From positions 42,289 through 106,288 of the forward strand of contig CALMTS010000437.1 of NCBI GenBank assembly GCA_937872685.1: a stretch of DNA of 64,000 bases, given 5' to 3'. The notes under the pieces were generated by a model. The model was not told the DNA's origin, did no database searches, and was given only the letters and a program-made list of their open reading frames with translations. Source of the DNA: an uncultured Desulfomicrobium sp. GTDB taxonomy: Bacteria > Desulfobacterota > Desulfovibrionia > Desulfovibrionales > Desulfomicrobiaceae. Both the position numbers and the translations under genes were made by a program. Positions within the stretch are counted from its first letter, which is position 1. Every line of letters starts with the position of its first letter. Of the stretch, positions 19,818-29,086 are shown one piece after another.

Positions 19818-21437
19818 TCAGATCTCCCGTATGGCCTGTGTCAGCTTGCGCTGGTCGTCCTTGAACAGCTTGTAGTTGATGGAGTCCTCCAGGGCCTGGC
19901 GGCTGGCCTCGATGATGTTGTAGGACACGCCCACCGTGGTCCAGCGGCTTTTCTGGTCGCCGGACTCGATCAGGACGCGCACCACGGACGCCGTGCCGCT
20001 GTTTCCGTCTTCGCTGACCGTTCCGGCCAGGACCCGCACCTTGAAATCCATGAGTCGCATTTCCCCCAATTTCGGGTAGAAACGCTCCAGACCCTTGCGC
20101 AGGGCACAGTCCATGGCGTTGACCGGACCCTTGCCCGTGGCGGCGGTGTGTTCGATCACGCCGCCCACGCGCAGCATGACCGTGGCCTCGGTGAACGGGT
20201 CGGCACCTTCGGTGAAGACCGAGTCCATGATGCGGAAGCTGATGACGCGGAAATAATTTCTCGCACGGCCCAGGACCCGGTTGACCAGCAGTTCGTAGGA
20301 CGCTTCGGCGGCGGAGTACTCGTAGCCCTGGTCCTCGCGGTTCTTGAGCTCCGTCAGGAGTTCCAGAACGAAGGGGTCGCCCTTGTCCAGTTCGAACCCG
20401 TACTGCTTGGCCTTGAAGAGGATGTTGGACTGCCCGGCCAGGTCCGAGAGGATGATGCGCTGCTTGTTGCCGACGAGTTCGGGTTCGATGTGCTCGTAGG
20501 TGCGCGGGTTGCGACGTACGGCCGCGACATGCACGCCGCCCTTGTGGGTGAAGGCCGACTGGCCCGTGTATGGCTGGCGCTTGAAGCAGCGCAGGTTGGC
20601 CACCTCGGAGACGAAGGCCGAGGTTCCGGTCAGGCGTTCCAGGTGCCCCTCGGGCAGGCAGGACAGGCCCATCTTCAGTTCAAGGTTGGGGATGATGGAG
20701 CAGAGGTTGGCGTTGCCGCAACGCTCCCCGTAGCCGTTGACGGTCCCCTGGACCTGTACGGCACCGTGGCGCACGGCAGCCAGGGAGTTGGCCACGGCCA
20801 GTTCGCAGTCGTTGTGGGCGTGGATGCCCAGCCGGGCGCCGGGCAACTGCGCGCGCACGGCGTCCATGATAGATGCGATCTCGTCGGGCAGGCTCCCGCC
20901 ATTGGTGTCGCACAGCACCAGGAGTTCCGCGCCGGCGTCCCAGGCCGTGCGCAGGCAGGAGATGGCATAGTCCGGGTTGGCCTTGTACCCGTCGAAGAAA
21001 TGTTCGGCATCATAGAAGAGCTCCTGCGCGTGGGGACGCAGGAAGGCCAGGGAGTCGCGGATGAGCTCCAGGTTGCGCTCCAGGGTGATCTTGAGGGCAT
21101 CGGTGACGTGAATGTCCCAGGTCTTGCCGAAGATGGTCAGGACCGGCGCCCCTGATTCCACCAGAGCCAGCAGGTTGGGATCGTTCTCTGCCGAGGATTT
21201 GGCGGCATGCGTGGAGCCGAAGGCCGCAAGCTTGGCCGTGCCCAGTTCGTACTGGCGCATTTCCGCGAAGAAACGCTTGTCTTTGGGGTTGGAGCCGGGC
21301 CACCCGCCTTCAATGTAGGCGATGCCGAGTTGGTCGAGCCGTGTGGCGATGCGCAGTTTGTCCTCGGTGGACAGGTTCAGCTCCTCGGACTGGGTGCCGT
21401 CACGCAGGGTGGTGTCGTAGATCTGGATGGTGTTCAT
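19818..21437 (-). CDS. cimA: Citramalate synthase (alpha-IPM/homocitrate synthase family)
   Basis: IYDTTLRDGTQSEELNLSTEDKLRIATRLDQLGIAYIEGGWPGSNPKD; GIHAHNDCELAVANSLAAV; C-terminal regulatory domain. Confidence 0.92.
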   Translation of the reverse strand: MNTIQIYDTTLRDGTQSEELNLSTEDKLRIATRLDQLGIAYIEGGWPGSNPKDKRFFAEMRQYELGTAKLAAFGSTHAAKSSAENDPNLLALVESGAPVLTIFGKTWDIHVTDALKITLERNLELIRDSLAFLRPHAQELFYDAEHFFDGYKANPDYAISCLRTAWDAGAELLVLCDTNGGSLPDEIASIMDAVRAQLPGARLGIHAHNDCELAVANSLAAVRHGAVQVQGTVNGYGERCGNANLCSIIPNLELKMGLSCLPEGHLERLTGTSAFVSEVANLRCFKRQPYTGQSAFTHKGGVHVAAVRRNPRTYEHIEPELVGNKQRIILSDLAGQSNILFKAKQYGFELDKGDPFVLELLTELKNREDQGYEYSAAEASYELLVNRVLGRARNYFRVISFRIMDSVFTEGADPFTEATVMLRVGGVIEHTAATGKGPVNAMDCALRKGLERFYPKLGEMRLMDFKVRVLAGTVSEDGNSGTASVVRVLIESGDQKSRWTTVGVSYNIIEASRQALEDSINYKLFKDDQRKLTQAIREI

Positions 21438-21528
21438 GGTGCTCCTGGCATGGTCCCCGGTGTTGCGCCCCTGGTGCGGAGCGGTCTGTGTCGCGGAACC
21501 GGTTGTTCGAAAATTCCCCTTGAAAGCG

Positions 21529-21560
21529 AAAAAGCCCCCGGACCTTTCGGTCGGGGGCTT
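21529..21560 (-). terminator. Attenuator terminator in the cimA leader
   Basis: Minus strand AAGCCCCCGACC-GAAA-GGTCCGGGGGCTTTTTC. Confidence 0.88.
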
Positions 21561-21593
21561 CTGGTGTGCGGATGTCCGTTTCGTACAGGCGCG

Positions 21594-21668
21594 TCACTCC
21601 CCCGATCGTGACCGGATAATCACGGAAATCAGAATAATAATGGAGATGGGGGCGGTGATGTTTTTCAT
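21594..21668 (-). CDS. Isoleucine-rich leader peptide MKNITAPISIIILISVIIRSRSGE (8 Ile in 24 residues), upstream of cimA
   Basis: ATG with AGGAA RBS; five of the Ile codons cluster in codons 10-14 and 17-18 region; terminator 33 nt after stop; cimA follows. Confidence 0.88.
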   Translation of the reverse strand: MKNITAPISIIILISVIIRSRSGE

Positions 21669-21686
21669 GTGTCGTTCCTGACTGCG

Positions 21687-21715
21687 TAGATGAACAATGG
21701 AGAATCGATTGTCAA
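21687..21715 (-). promoter_or_regulatory. Putative sigma-70 promoter for the cimA leader (TTGACA-N17-CATCTA)
   Basis: Perfect -35 hexamer, weak -10, TSS predicted about 12 nt before leader ATG. Confidence 0.5.
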
Positions 21716-21744
21716 GCGTGATCTTGGGATTTCGTGATCCGCGA

Positions 21745-22014
21745 TCACTGGGCGATCTTGATCTCCATGGCGTCAATGAACTCAAGGCCGTTGTCCTTGC
21801 CTTCGTCGCCCAGGACGATGGCCCTGCGCCCGTCCAGGCCCGAAGCGTCGATGCCGCGCACGATGTAGCTCGATGCCTCGGTCACGAGGATGGTGCCGGT
21901 GCTTGTCTCTTCCAGGATGCCGTGGACCTCGACGGTTTCGCCGGCCTGCCCGGCGGGTGGGGTTGCCAGCAAAAAGACGCCGGCCAGGGCTGTGCATGCG
22001 CACATCTTCATCAT
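21745..22014 (-). CDS. Small secreted protein with signal peptide (hypothetical)
   Basis: MMKMCACTALAGVFLLATPPAGQAGETVEVHGILEETSTGTILV... Confidence 0.65.
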   Translation of the reverse strand: MMKMCACTALAGVFLLATPPAGQAGETVEVHGILEETSTGTILVTEASSYIVRGIDASGLDGRRAIVLGDEGKDNGLEFIDAMEIKIAQ

Positions 22015-22272
22015 TCTACCTTCCACTTTCGTGTTCTCCTCAAAAATGTTCGGCCCGCAGAGTTTTCCGGACACACGTTCGGCGTCTTTGGGCGCGGGTG
22101 CGCTAGCACAAAATATGCCTTAGCTACAACGTGCCGAAATTATGGAGTTTGCGAAAGAAGGGCGGTCAGCGATGGAGAATCGGCGATTCTTTTTTTGCGC
22201 GAAGACCATGAGGGAGCGCAGATTTCGGCCTTCCGGGACGAGAACTGCCAGTTCTGTTTTGCTGAAACGGAA

Positions 22273-23676
22273 TCACAAGTTCCGCTTGGACTTGGGCCGG
22301 AAGGATTTTTTGTCGAGACGGTGCCTGGTCATGAGTTTGTGCAGCTGGCGGGTGGTGATCCCGGCAGTGTCCGCGCTCTTCTTGATGCTGCCGTTGCAGG
22401 ATTGCAGCAGGGCCCACAGGTAGCGGCGCTCGAATTCCTCGATGGCCGCGGCGCGGGCGGAATGCAGGGGCATGAGGGTGTCGGAGCGGGTTGGGGAGTC
22501 GGGCTGGGTTTCTGGCCGCAGGGCCAGCAGCTCCAGGGGCAGGCTTTCGGAGTGGATCTGGTCCGTCTCCTCCAGAATGCAGGCCCGCTCGATGATGTTC
22601 TCCAGTTCGCGGACGTTTCCCGGCCAGGCGTATTCCTGCAGGGCCCGGGCTGCGCGCGGCGCGATGCCCGTGATGTTCTTGCCCGCGTCGCGGCGGAAAT
22701 TGGTGATGAACTGTTCGGCCAGGGGCAGGATGTCCTCGACACGCTGTCGCAGGGGGGGGACCTCCACGGGAAAGACGTTAAGTCGGTAGAAAAGGTCCCA
22801 GCGGAATTTTCCCTGCTCGCACAGTACGGCCGGGTCTTCGTTGGTGGCGGCGATGATGCGCACGTCGCAGGGGATGAGCTTTTCGCCGCCCACCCGTTCG
22901 AAGGCCTTTTCCTGCAGGATGTGCAGGAGCTTGATCTGGGCCGAGGGCGTGATGGTGCCGATCTCGTCGAGAAAGATGGTTCCGCCGTCGGCCAGCTCGA
23001 ATTTTCCCTTGCGTGTCCTGGCAGCACCGGTGAAGGCCCCTTTCTCGTGGCCGAAGAGTTCGCTTTCGATGAGGGACTCGGGCAGGGCGCCGCAGTGCAC
23101 GCTGATGAACTGGCGGCTGCAGCGGGAGCTGAGCTGGTGGATGAGCTTGGCCAGATAGCTCTTGCCCGTGCCCGTTTCGCCGGTCAGCAGCACGGTGGTC
23201 CGGGTCGGGGCGACCATCTGCACCTTGCGGAAGACGTCGCGCATGCTCTGCGAGTGCGTCATGGACAGGATGTCCTGGCTCTGCGGAATCTGGCAAACCA
23301 TGCCGGCCGAGCCGTTCATTTCCAGGGCGACCCGGCTCAATGTCAGGTGGATGGAGCGTGCCTCAAGGGGCGGGAACACGGGTTCGGCATGGCATTGGCG
23401 CAGCACTCCCGTCTCTGGCAACAGAGCGTGGTCCCTGATCAGAAAAAGGATGCGGCAGGACGGGGCCCTGCCGGCAAAGCGCTCCAGGGTGTCCTGGACC
23501 GCGTCCGTGTCCGTCAGGTCGCGCAGGTCCAGGATGATGATCTCCTGGCCCGGGTGGTCGGGCGCGGTTTCGGTGGGCATGGTCCTGACCGTGGCCGTGA
23601 AATCGTCTCCGGCGGCGGAAAGGAGGAGTTCACGAATGTCCCGGTGTGCCGAATAGATGGTCAGAGGGTGCGTCAT
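22273..23676 (-). CDS. Sigma-54-dependent (NtrC family) transcriptional regulator
   Basis: LLTGETGTGKSYLAKLIH, GAFTGA, Fis-type HTH; atypical N-terminal receiver-like domain. Confidence 0.92.
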   Translation of the reverse strand: MTHPLTIYSAHRDIRELLLSAAGDDFTATVRTMPTETAPDHPGQEIIILDLRDLTDTDAVQDTLERFAGRAPSCRILFLIRDHALLPETGVLRQCHAEPVFPPLEARSIHLTLSRVALEMNGSAGMVCQIPQSQDILSMTHSQSMRDVFRKVQMVAPTRTTVLLTGETGTGKSYLAKLIHQLSSRCSRQFISVHCGALPESLIESELFGHEKGAFTGAARTRKGKFELADGGTIFLDEIGTITPSAQIKLLHILQEKAFERVGGEKLIPCDVRIIAATNEDPAVLCEQGKFRWDLFYRLNVFPVEVPPLRQRVEDILPLAEQFITNFRRDAGKNITGIAPRAARALQEYAWPGNVRELENIIERACILEETDQIHSESLPLELLALRPETQPDSPTRSDTLMPLHSARAAAIEEFERRYLWALLQSCNGSIKKSADTAGITTRQLHKLMTRHRLDKKSFRPKSKRNL

Positions 23677-24800
23677 GGCTTTTTCCGCATGGTTTGGCAG
23701 ACTATTTCCGCGGCGCGGTCTGCGGCCCCGCCGCTTCCGAGCAGGTCGGGCAGGGTCGCCAGCCGGGTCAGGACCTCGGCGCGTTCCGGGGTTTCGGGAA
23801 TCCACTGGGCCACGGCTGCGGCCAGGGCGGCCGGCTGGGCGGCGCGCTGCAGGAATTCCGGGAAGACCGGGGCGTTGAGAATGAGGTTGGGCAGGGACAT
23901 GAAGGGGACCTTCACCAGCATCCTGCCCAGGAGATATGTGGGCAAAGAGAAGGTGTAGGCCACGGCCGTGGGCGTTTCAAGCAGAGCCGTCTCCAGGGTG
24001 GCCGTGCCGGAGGCGGCCATGATGGCCCGGCAGGAGCGCATGAGTTCGTAGCGGCCGGAGCTTTCGGCCAGGGTCACCGGGAGGTCGGAATGCCAGCAAC
24101 TCCTGATGAGTTCGCGGTCCATGCCCGGCGCTACGGGAAGCGCGAACTCCAGGTCCGGAAAGCGTCCGGCCAGAAGGGTCGCGGCCCGGGAGAAGACGGG
24201 CAGCAGTCCCTCTATCTCCCGTTTGCGGCTCCCGGGGAGGATGCCTATGCGCCTGGGGTTGCGGGGAGTGTTCAGGATGGCGTCCGTGCGGATGGAGTCC
24301 AGCAGGGGATGTCCGACATAGTCCACGGCCATGCCGTGGCGGGCATAGAATTCGACCTCGAAAGGCAGGATACAGACGAGGCGGTCCACATGGCGGCGCA
24401 GGAAATCGACGCGGCCTTCGCGCCAGGCCCAGAGCTTGGGACTGATGTAATAGACCACGGGGATGTCCAGGCTCTTGGCGATCTTGGCCACGCGGAAATG
24501 AAAGTCGGGGGCGTCGATGAGCACCACGACGTCCGGACGAAGCGCGGTCAGACGCTCCCGGATGGTGCGCAGCAGTCCAAGGATTTTCGGCAGCTGGGCC
24601 AGTACCTCGGTGAATCCCATGACCGAGAGGGATTCGGTGCGCAGCAGGTCCTCGACCCCTTCCTCGCGCATGGCCGGTCCGGCCATGCCCGTGAAGCGGG
24701 CACCAGGGCACCGGTCGCGCAGGGCGCGGACCAGGAGCTGTCCGTGCAGGTCGCCGGAGGTTTCCCCGGCGTTGATCCAGATGGCGGGCTCGTTCGTCAT
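23673..24800 (-). CDS. lpxB: Lipid-A-disaccharide synthase
   Basis: INAGETSGDLHGQLLVRAL, VVYYISPKLWAWR, ILPGSRKREI. Confidence 0.94.
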   Translation of the reverse strand: MTNEPAIWINAGETSGDLHGQLLVRALRDRCPGARFTGMAGPAMREEGVEDLLRTESLSVMGFTEVLAQLPKILGLLRTIRERLTALRPDVVVLIDAPDFHFRVAKIAKSLDIPVVYYISPKLWAWREGRVDFLRRHVDRLVCILPFEVEFYARHGMAVDYVGHPLLDSIRTDAILNTPRNPRRIGILPGSRKREIEGLLPVFSRAATLLAGRFPDLEFALPVAPGMDRELIRSCWHSDLPVTLAESSGRYELMRSCRAIMAASGTATLETALLETPTAVAYTFSLPTYLLGRMLVKVPFMSLPNLILNAPVFPEFLQRAAQPAALAAAVAQWIPETPERAEVLTRLATLPDLLGSGGAADRAAEIVCQTMRKKP

Positions 24801-24882
24801 GGGGTGCAAATAGTCCCTTGCCGCCAAAATAACAAGAAGCCTAACCCCTTGCCCGGCCTGGATGTTTGGCATAGTTGGGGGC

Positions 24883-25242
24883 ATGCGAAAGAATCTGATC
24901 TCCCGTTTTCACCGATTGGCCTGGGTCTCGTATGTCCTGGCGCTGATCGTGTCCTCCCTCATTCCCGTGGATTTTTCCCAGGCGCCCGAGTACAGTGACA
25001 AGATCATGCACGCTGCGGCCTATTGCCTCCTGGTGCTGTTCTGTCCTCCGGCCTGGCTCCGTTCGGCCGGGGTCATGCTCGGCTTTGCCGCGGGACTCGG
25101 CATTGTCCTCGAGATCGCCCAGGGCATTCTGCCCACAGGCCGGTTCATGGACCCGTGGGACGCCCTGGCCAACGCTCTGGGCGCATGCCTGGGCCTGGGG
25201 CTGATGCTGGCGGCGCGGCGCGGCTCGGGAGGACGGTCGTGA
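24883..25242 (+). CDS. VanZ-like membrane protein
   Basis: SYVLALIVSSLIPVDFSQAPEYSDKIMHAAAYCLLVLF, DPWDALANALGACLG. Confidence 0.7.
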   Translation: MRKNLISRFHRLAWVSYVLALIVSSLIPVDFSQAPEYSDKIMHAAAYCLLVLFCPPAWLRSAGVMLGFAAGLGIVLEIAQGILPTGRFMDPWDALANALGACLGLGLMLAARRGSGGRS

Positions 25243-26189
25243 GCGCTGCGGAATTGTGGGGGCAGATCCTGTGGCCCCTGTGCAAACTCATGGGGATGGT
25301 CTCCGTGGGTTTGTTCATCGGCAACCTCATCGAGGCCCTGCACTGGACCCGTTTTGTCGGGAAGCTGGCCATGCCCCTGGCCCGCATCGGGCGCATGTGC
25401 GAAATTTCCGCGGCCAGCTTCGCCGTGGCCTTCGTTTCGGGCGTCACGGCCAACACCATGCTGGCCGAGGCGTACGACCAGAACAAGCTGACGCGGCGTG
25501 AGCTCGTCCTGACGAACCTCTTCAACAGCCTGCCGACCTACTTTCTGCACCTGCCGACCATGGTCTTCATCACCGTGCCCATCCTCAAGTCCGCGGCCGT
25601 GGTGTATCTGGCCATCACCGTTGGTGCGGCCCTGTTGCGCACCGTGAGCATCCTGGCCGTGGGCCGCGTGCTGCTGAGCGGGCTCGATCGCTGCCACGCC
25701 GCGGAGATGCCCGGCAACACAACCATCACCGCCCGCCAGGTGCTGGACAAGACCTGGAAGCGTTTCCGCCGCCGGATCAGGAAGATCGCCATGATCACGG
25801 CGCCCATCTACGTGGGCGTGCACTTCATGCACAAGCTCGGCATGTTTTCGGCGGCGGAGCGTTTTCTCGCCGAGCACATGGGCGCCTTCGCCTGGTTGCA
25901 TCCGAAGGCCATGGGCATCATCGTCTTCCAGTTGGCCGCGGAGTTCTCGGCCGGCATGGCCGCTGCGGGGGCCATGCTCGATGCCGGGTCCATGCCGGAG
26001 CGCGACGTGGTCATCGCCCTTCTGGTCGGCAATATCCTGTCCTCGCCCATGCGGGCCTTCCGGCATCAGTTCCCCTACTACGCGGGCATCTACAAGCCGG
26101 TCCTGGCCATGGAGCTCATCGTCTGCAGCCAGAGCTTCCGGGTGGCGAGCCTCGCCGTCTGCGGCGCGGTGTATTTCTGGTTGAGTTGA
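25239..26189 (+). CDS. Nucleoside-recognition (Gate) domain membrane protein
   Basis: GTG start overlapping upstream stop; SGVTANTMLAEAYDQNKLTRRELVLTNLFNSLPTY. Confidence 0.75.
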   Translation: MSAAELWGQILWPLCKLMGMVSVGLFIGNLIEALHWTRFVGKLAMPLARIGRMCEISAASFAVAFVSGVTANTMLAEAYDQNKLTRRELVLTNLFNSLPTYFLHLPTMVFITVPILKSAAVVYLAITVGAALLRTVSILAVGRVLLSGLDRCHAAEMPGNTTITARQVLDKTWKRFRRRIRKIAMITAPIYVGVHFMHKLGMFSAAERFLAEHMGAFAWLHPKAMGIIVFQLAAEFSAGMAAAGAMLDAGSMPERDVVIALLVGNILSSPMRAFRHQFPYYAGIYKPVLAMELIVCSQSFRVASLAVCGAVYFWLS

Positions 26190-26284
26190 GGTCTTGCGAC
26201 GGGCAGCGTCCTGCCGTGCTTCCGCCGCAGCGTGTGCAACGCGCCATCCTTGCGGCTTTCTGATTTTGACGGTTCCGCAGACCC

Positions 26285-26318
26285 AAAAAAAAACCCGGAC
26301 GAATCCGGGTTTTTTTTG
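26285..26318. terminator. Bidirectional rho-independent terminator
   Basis: AAAAAAAAACCCGGACGAATCCGGGTTTTTTTT. Confidence 0.85.
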
Positions 26319-26336
26319 GTTGCAGTGAGGTTGCCT

Positions 26337-28577
26337 CTAGCGGCGCGGGCCTCTGCGCTCTCCGCCGCGGTCACCGCCGCGACGTTCACCGCCGCGGTCG
26401 CCGCTGCGGGGACGGTCGCCGCGCGGGCGGTCGCTGCGGGGCGGGCGGGGCTGCTCCGGCTCGGGCTCTTCGCCAAGTTCCTCCAGGATGATGGCCTTGC
26501 GGCTGAGCTTGATGCGGCCGGAGGGCTCGACGTCGATGACGCGGACGCGGATGGCGTCGCCTTCCTGGCATACATCCTGGACCACGTTGACCCGGTCGCG
26601 GGCCAGCTGGGAGATGTGGCACAGGCCTTCGAGGCCGGGCAGAATCTCGATGAAGGCGCCGAAGTCCATGATCTTCTTGACGATACCGTCGTAATCCTTG
26701 CCCACTTCGGCCTTCTGGTCGTAGTAGAGGACCATTTCGCGGGCCTTGGCCAGAGCGGCGGTGTCCGGGGCGAAGATGGAGATCTTGCCGGAGTCGTCGA
26801 TGTCGATGTCGGCCTGGGTGGCTTCGCAGATGGCCTTGATGTTCTTGCCGCCGGGTCCGATGACTTCGCGAATCTTCTCGGGGGAGATGTGCACGACTTC
26901 CATCTGCGGGGCGTACTTGGACAGCTCGGGACGGGGCTGGGCGATGACGGCCTCCATCTGGTCAAGGATGTGCACGCGCGCTTCCTTGGCCTGGTGCAGG
27001 GCCTTCTTCATGACTTCGGCCGGGATGCCGGCGATCTTGATGTCCATCTGGATGGAGGTCACGCCGTCGCGGGAGCCGGCGACCTTGAAGTCCATGTCGC
27101 CCAGGTGGTCCTCGTCGCCGAGGATATCCGTCAGCACCAGGTATTCTTCACCTTCCTTGATGAGGCCCATGGCGATGCCGGCGATGGGCGTCTTGATGGG
27201 TACGCCCGCGTCCATGAGGGCCAGGGTGCCGCCGCAGACCGAAGCCATGGAGGACGAACCGTTGGACTCCATGATGTCGGAGACGACGCGGATGGTGAAG
27301 GGGAACCCGTCGGGCGCCGGCAGGACAGGGGCCAGGGCGCGCTCGGACAGGGCGCCGTGTCCAACCTCGCGGCGGGACGGGGCGCGCAGCATGCGCGCTT
27401 CGCCGACGCTGTACGGCGGGAAGTTGTAATGCATGAGAAAGCGTCTGGAGATTTCGCCGGCCAGGGTCTCGATGCGCTGCTCGTCGCGGGTGCTGCCCAG
27501 GGTGCAGGTGCACAGGGACTTGGTTTCGCCGCGGGTGAAGATGGCCGAGCCGTGGGTGCGGGGCAGGAAGCCCACTTCCATGGTCAGGGGGCGGACCGTG
27601 GTCAGGTCGCGGCCGTCGATGCGGATCTTCTCGTTCATGATGCGCTGGCGCACGAGCTTCTTCTCCAGCTTCTCCATGATCTCGCCGACGTTCTTCAGCC
27701 GTTCCGGGGTTTCGGCATAGCGGGCTGCCAGCGCTTCCATCAGGTTCTGGCGGACCTTTTTCTTGGCGTCGCGGCGGTCCATCTTGCCGGGCACGGCCAG
27801 GGCCTGGGTCAGGGGCGCGGAGGCCAGTTCCGCTACGGCTTCAATGAGTTCCGTATCTTCCTGGGGCGCGGTGACGGTGAATTTTTCCTTGCCGAGCAGG
27901 GAGCGAAGCTCATCCTGGACGTCCAGGAAGGGGCCGAGCTGGGCATGGCCCCAGGCCACCGCTTCGGTCATGACGTCCTCGGGCAGGAACTGGGCCCCGC
28001 CTTCGACCATGACCACGGCGTCACGGCTGCCGGCCAGAACCATGTTCAGCTGGCTGGTGGCCAGTTCCGAGGCCGTGGGGTTCAGGAGGAACTGTCCGTC
28101 CCGGTAGCCCACGCGGATGGCGGCGATGGGGCCGGCGAAGGGGATGTCGGAGATGTGCAGGGCCACGGACGCACCGAGCATGGCCAGCACGTCGGCGTAG
28201 CGTTCCTTGTCCGAGGAGATGACCGTGGCGATGACCTGGATCTCGTTGGTGCAGCCTTTGGGGAACAGCGGCCGGATGGGCCGGTCGATGAGCCGGGAGG
28301 TCAGGGTCTCGTGTTCGCTCGGGCGACCCACCTCGCGGCGGAAATAGTTGCCCGGGACGCGGCCGGCCGCATAGAGCATTTCCATATAGTTGCAGGTCAG
28401 CGGGAGAAAATCCACTACCCGGTCCAGGGGCTGGTGCGTGGCCGTGACCAGGACGACGGTGTCGCCCCACTGCACGGTCACGGAACCGCTGGCCTGCAGG
28501 GCCAGTTTGCCGTGCTCGATGACGATTTCGCTGTCACCCATGGGGATGGTGCGACGTGTTGTCTGAAAAGCTGCCAT
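26337..28577 (-). CDS. pnp: Polyribonucleotide nucleotidyltransferase
   Basis: GRVPGNYFRREVGRPSEHETLTSRLIDRPIRPLFP; KH and S1 domains. Confidence 0.97.
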   Translation of the reverse strand: MAAFQTTRRTIPMGDSEIVIEHGKLALQASGSVTVQWGDTVVLVTATHQPLDRVVDFLPLTCNYMEMLYAAGRVPGNYFRREVGRPSEHETLTSRLIDRPIRPLFPKGCTNEIQVIATVISSDKERYADVLAMLGASVALHISDIPFAGPIAAIRVGYRDGQFLLNPTASELATSQLNMVLAGSRDAVVMVEGGAQFLPEDVMTEAVAWGHAQLGPFLDVQDELRSLLGKEKFTVTAPQEDTELIEAVAELASAPLTQALAVPGKMDRRDAKKKVRQNLMEALAARYAETPERLKNVGEIMEKLEKKLVRQRIMNEKIRIDGRDLTTVRPLTMEVGFLPRTHGSAIFTRGETKSLCTCTLGSTRDEQRIETLAGEISRRFLMHYNFPPYSVGEARMLRAPSRREVGHGALSERALAPVLPAPDGFPFTIRVVSDIMESNGSSSMASVCGGTLALMDAGVPIKTPIAGIAMGLIKEGEEYLVLTDILGDEDHLGDMDFKVAGSRDGVTSIQMDIKIAGIPAEVMKKALHQAKEARVHILDQMEAVIAQPRPELSKYAPQMEVVHISPEKIREVIGPGGKNIKAICEATQADIDIDDSGKISIFAPDTAALAKAREMVLYYDQKAEVGKDYDGIVKKIMDFGAFIEILPGLEGLCHISQLARDRVNVVQDVCQEGDAIRVRVIDVEPSGRIKLSRKAIILEELGEEPEPEQPRPPRSDRPRGDRPRSGDRGGERRGGDRGGERRGPRR

Positions 28578-28620
28578 GATATGCCTCATGTTGGTTGGGC
28601 GCTCCTGCGGGGCAGCTGCG

Positions 28621-28683
28621 GCGGGTTTGGTGTTTAGTGCATGTCGCGACATGGGTCGCAGCATGGACTAAACACAAAACCGC
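28621..28683 (-). promoter_or_regulatory. Long near-perfect hairpin in rpsO-pnp intergenic region (pnp leader)
   Basis: GCGGTTTTGTGTTTAGTCCATGCTGCGAC-CCAT-GTCGCGACATGCACTAAACACCAAACCCGC. Confidence 0.8.
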
Positions 28684-28715
28684 AGGCGTGAAAGTGCTGC
28701 CGGGAGCGCGTTGGT

Positions 28716-28748
28716 GAAAAGGGCAGGCGGGGCCTTGCGGCCCCGCCT
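28716..28748 (-). terminator. Terminator-like hairpin after rpsO
   Basis: GGCGGGGCCGCAAGGCCCCGCC then TGCCCTTTT. Confidence 0.6.
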
Positions 28749-28755
28749 TTGGTGT

Positions 28756-29025
28756 CTACTTGCGCAGACCGAGTTTCGCGATCAGATCGCGGTAGCGCTG
28801 AATATCGGTTTTCTTCAGGTAGTTCAGCAGCTGGCGGCGCTTGCCGACGAGCTTGAGCAACCCGGTCCGGGAGTGGAAATCCTTCTGATGACCCTTGAAG
28901 TGGTCGGTCAGATAGGTCACGCGGGCCGTCAGCAGGGCAACCTGCACTTCGGCGGACCCGGTGTCCGTTTCGGTTTTTCCATATTCCTTGATAATTTCAG
29001 CCTTGCGTTCAGGGGTTAAGACCAC
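28756..29025 (-). CDS. rpsO: 30S ribosomal protein S15
   Basis: (M)[34 protein letters not shown] start 8 nt after GGAGG gives canonical 89 aa. Confidence 0.95.
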   Translation of the reverse strand: MVLTPERKAEIIKEYGKTETDTGSAEVQVALLTARVTYLTDHFKGHQKDFHSRTGLLKLVGKRRQLLNYLKKTDIQRYRDLIAKLGLRK

Positions 29026-29086
29026 AGCAATATCCTCCGGTTTCATGTTTCTTCCGCCTGACCATAACCAATTGCGAACCGGAGCC

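Noticed and set aside
22080-22140. Possible sigma-54 promoter (CGGCACGTTGTAGC, minus strand) for the 21745-22014 gene
   Set aside because: GG-to-GC spacing is 9 rather than 10 nt; sigma-54 promoters rarely tolerate this.
26232-28637. 801-aa plus-strand ORF opposite pnp
   Set aside because: Shadow ORF; pnp on the minus strand is unambiguous.
28628-28672. rpsO-pnp hairpin as a simple terminator
   Set aside because: No downstream T tract, and a separate terminator-like hairpin already follows rpsO.
28756-29046. ATG at 29046 as the rpsO start
   Set aside because: It would place the GGAGG RBS inside the gene; GTG at 29025 yields the canonical 89-aa S15.
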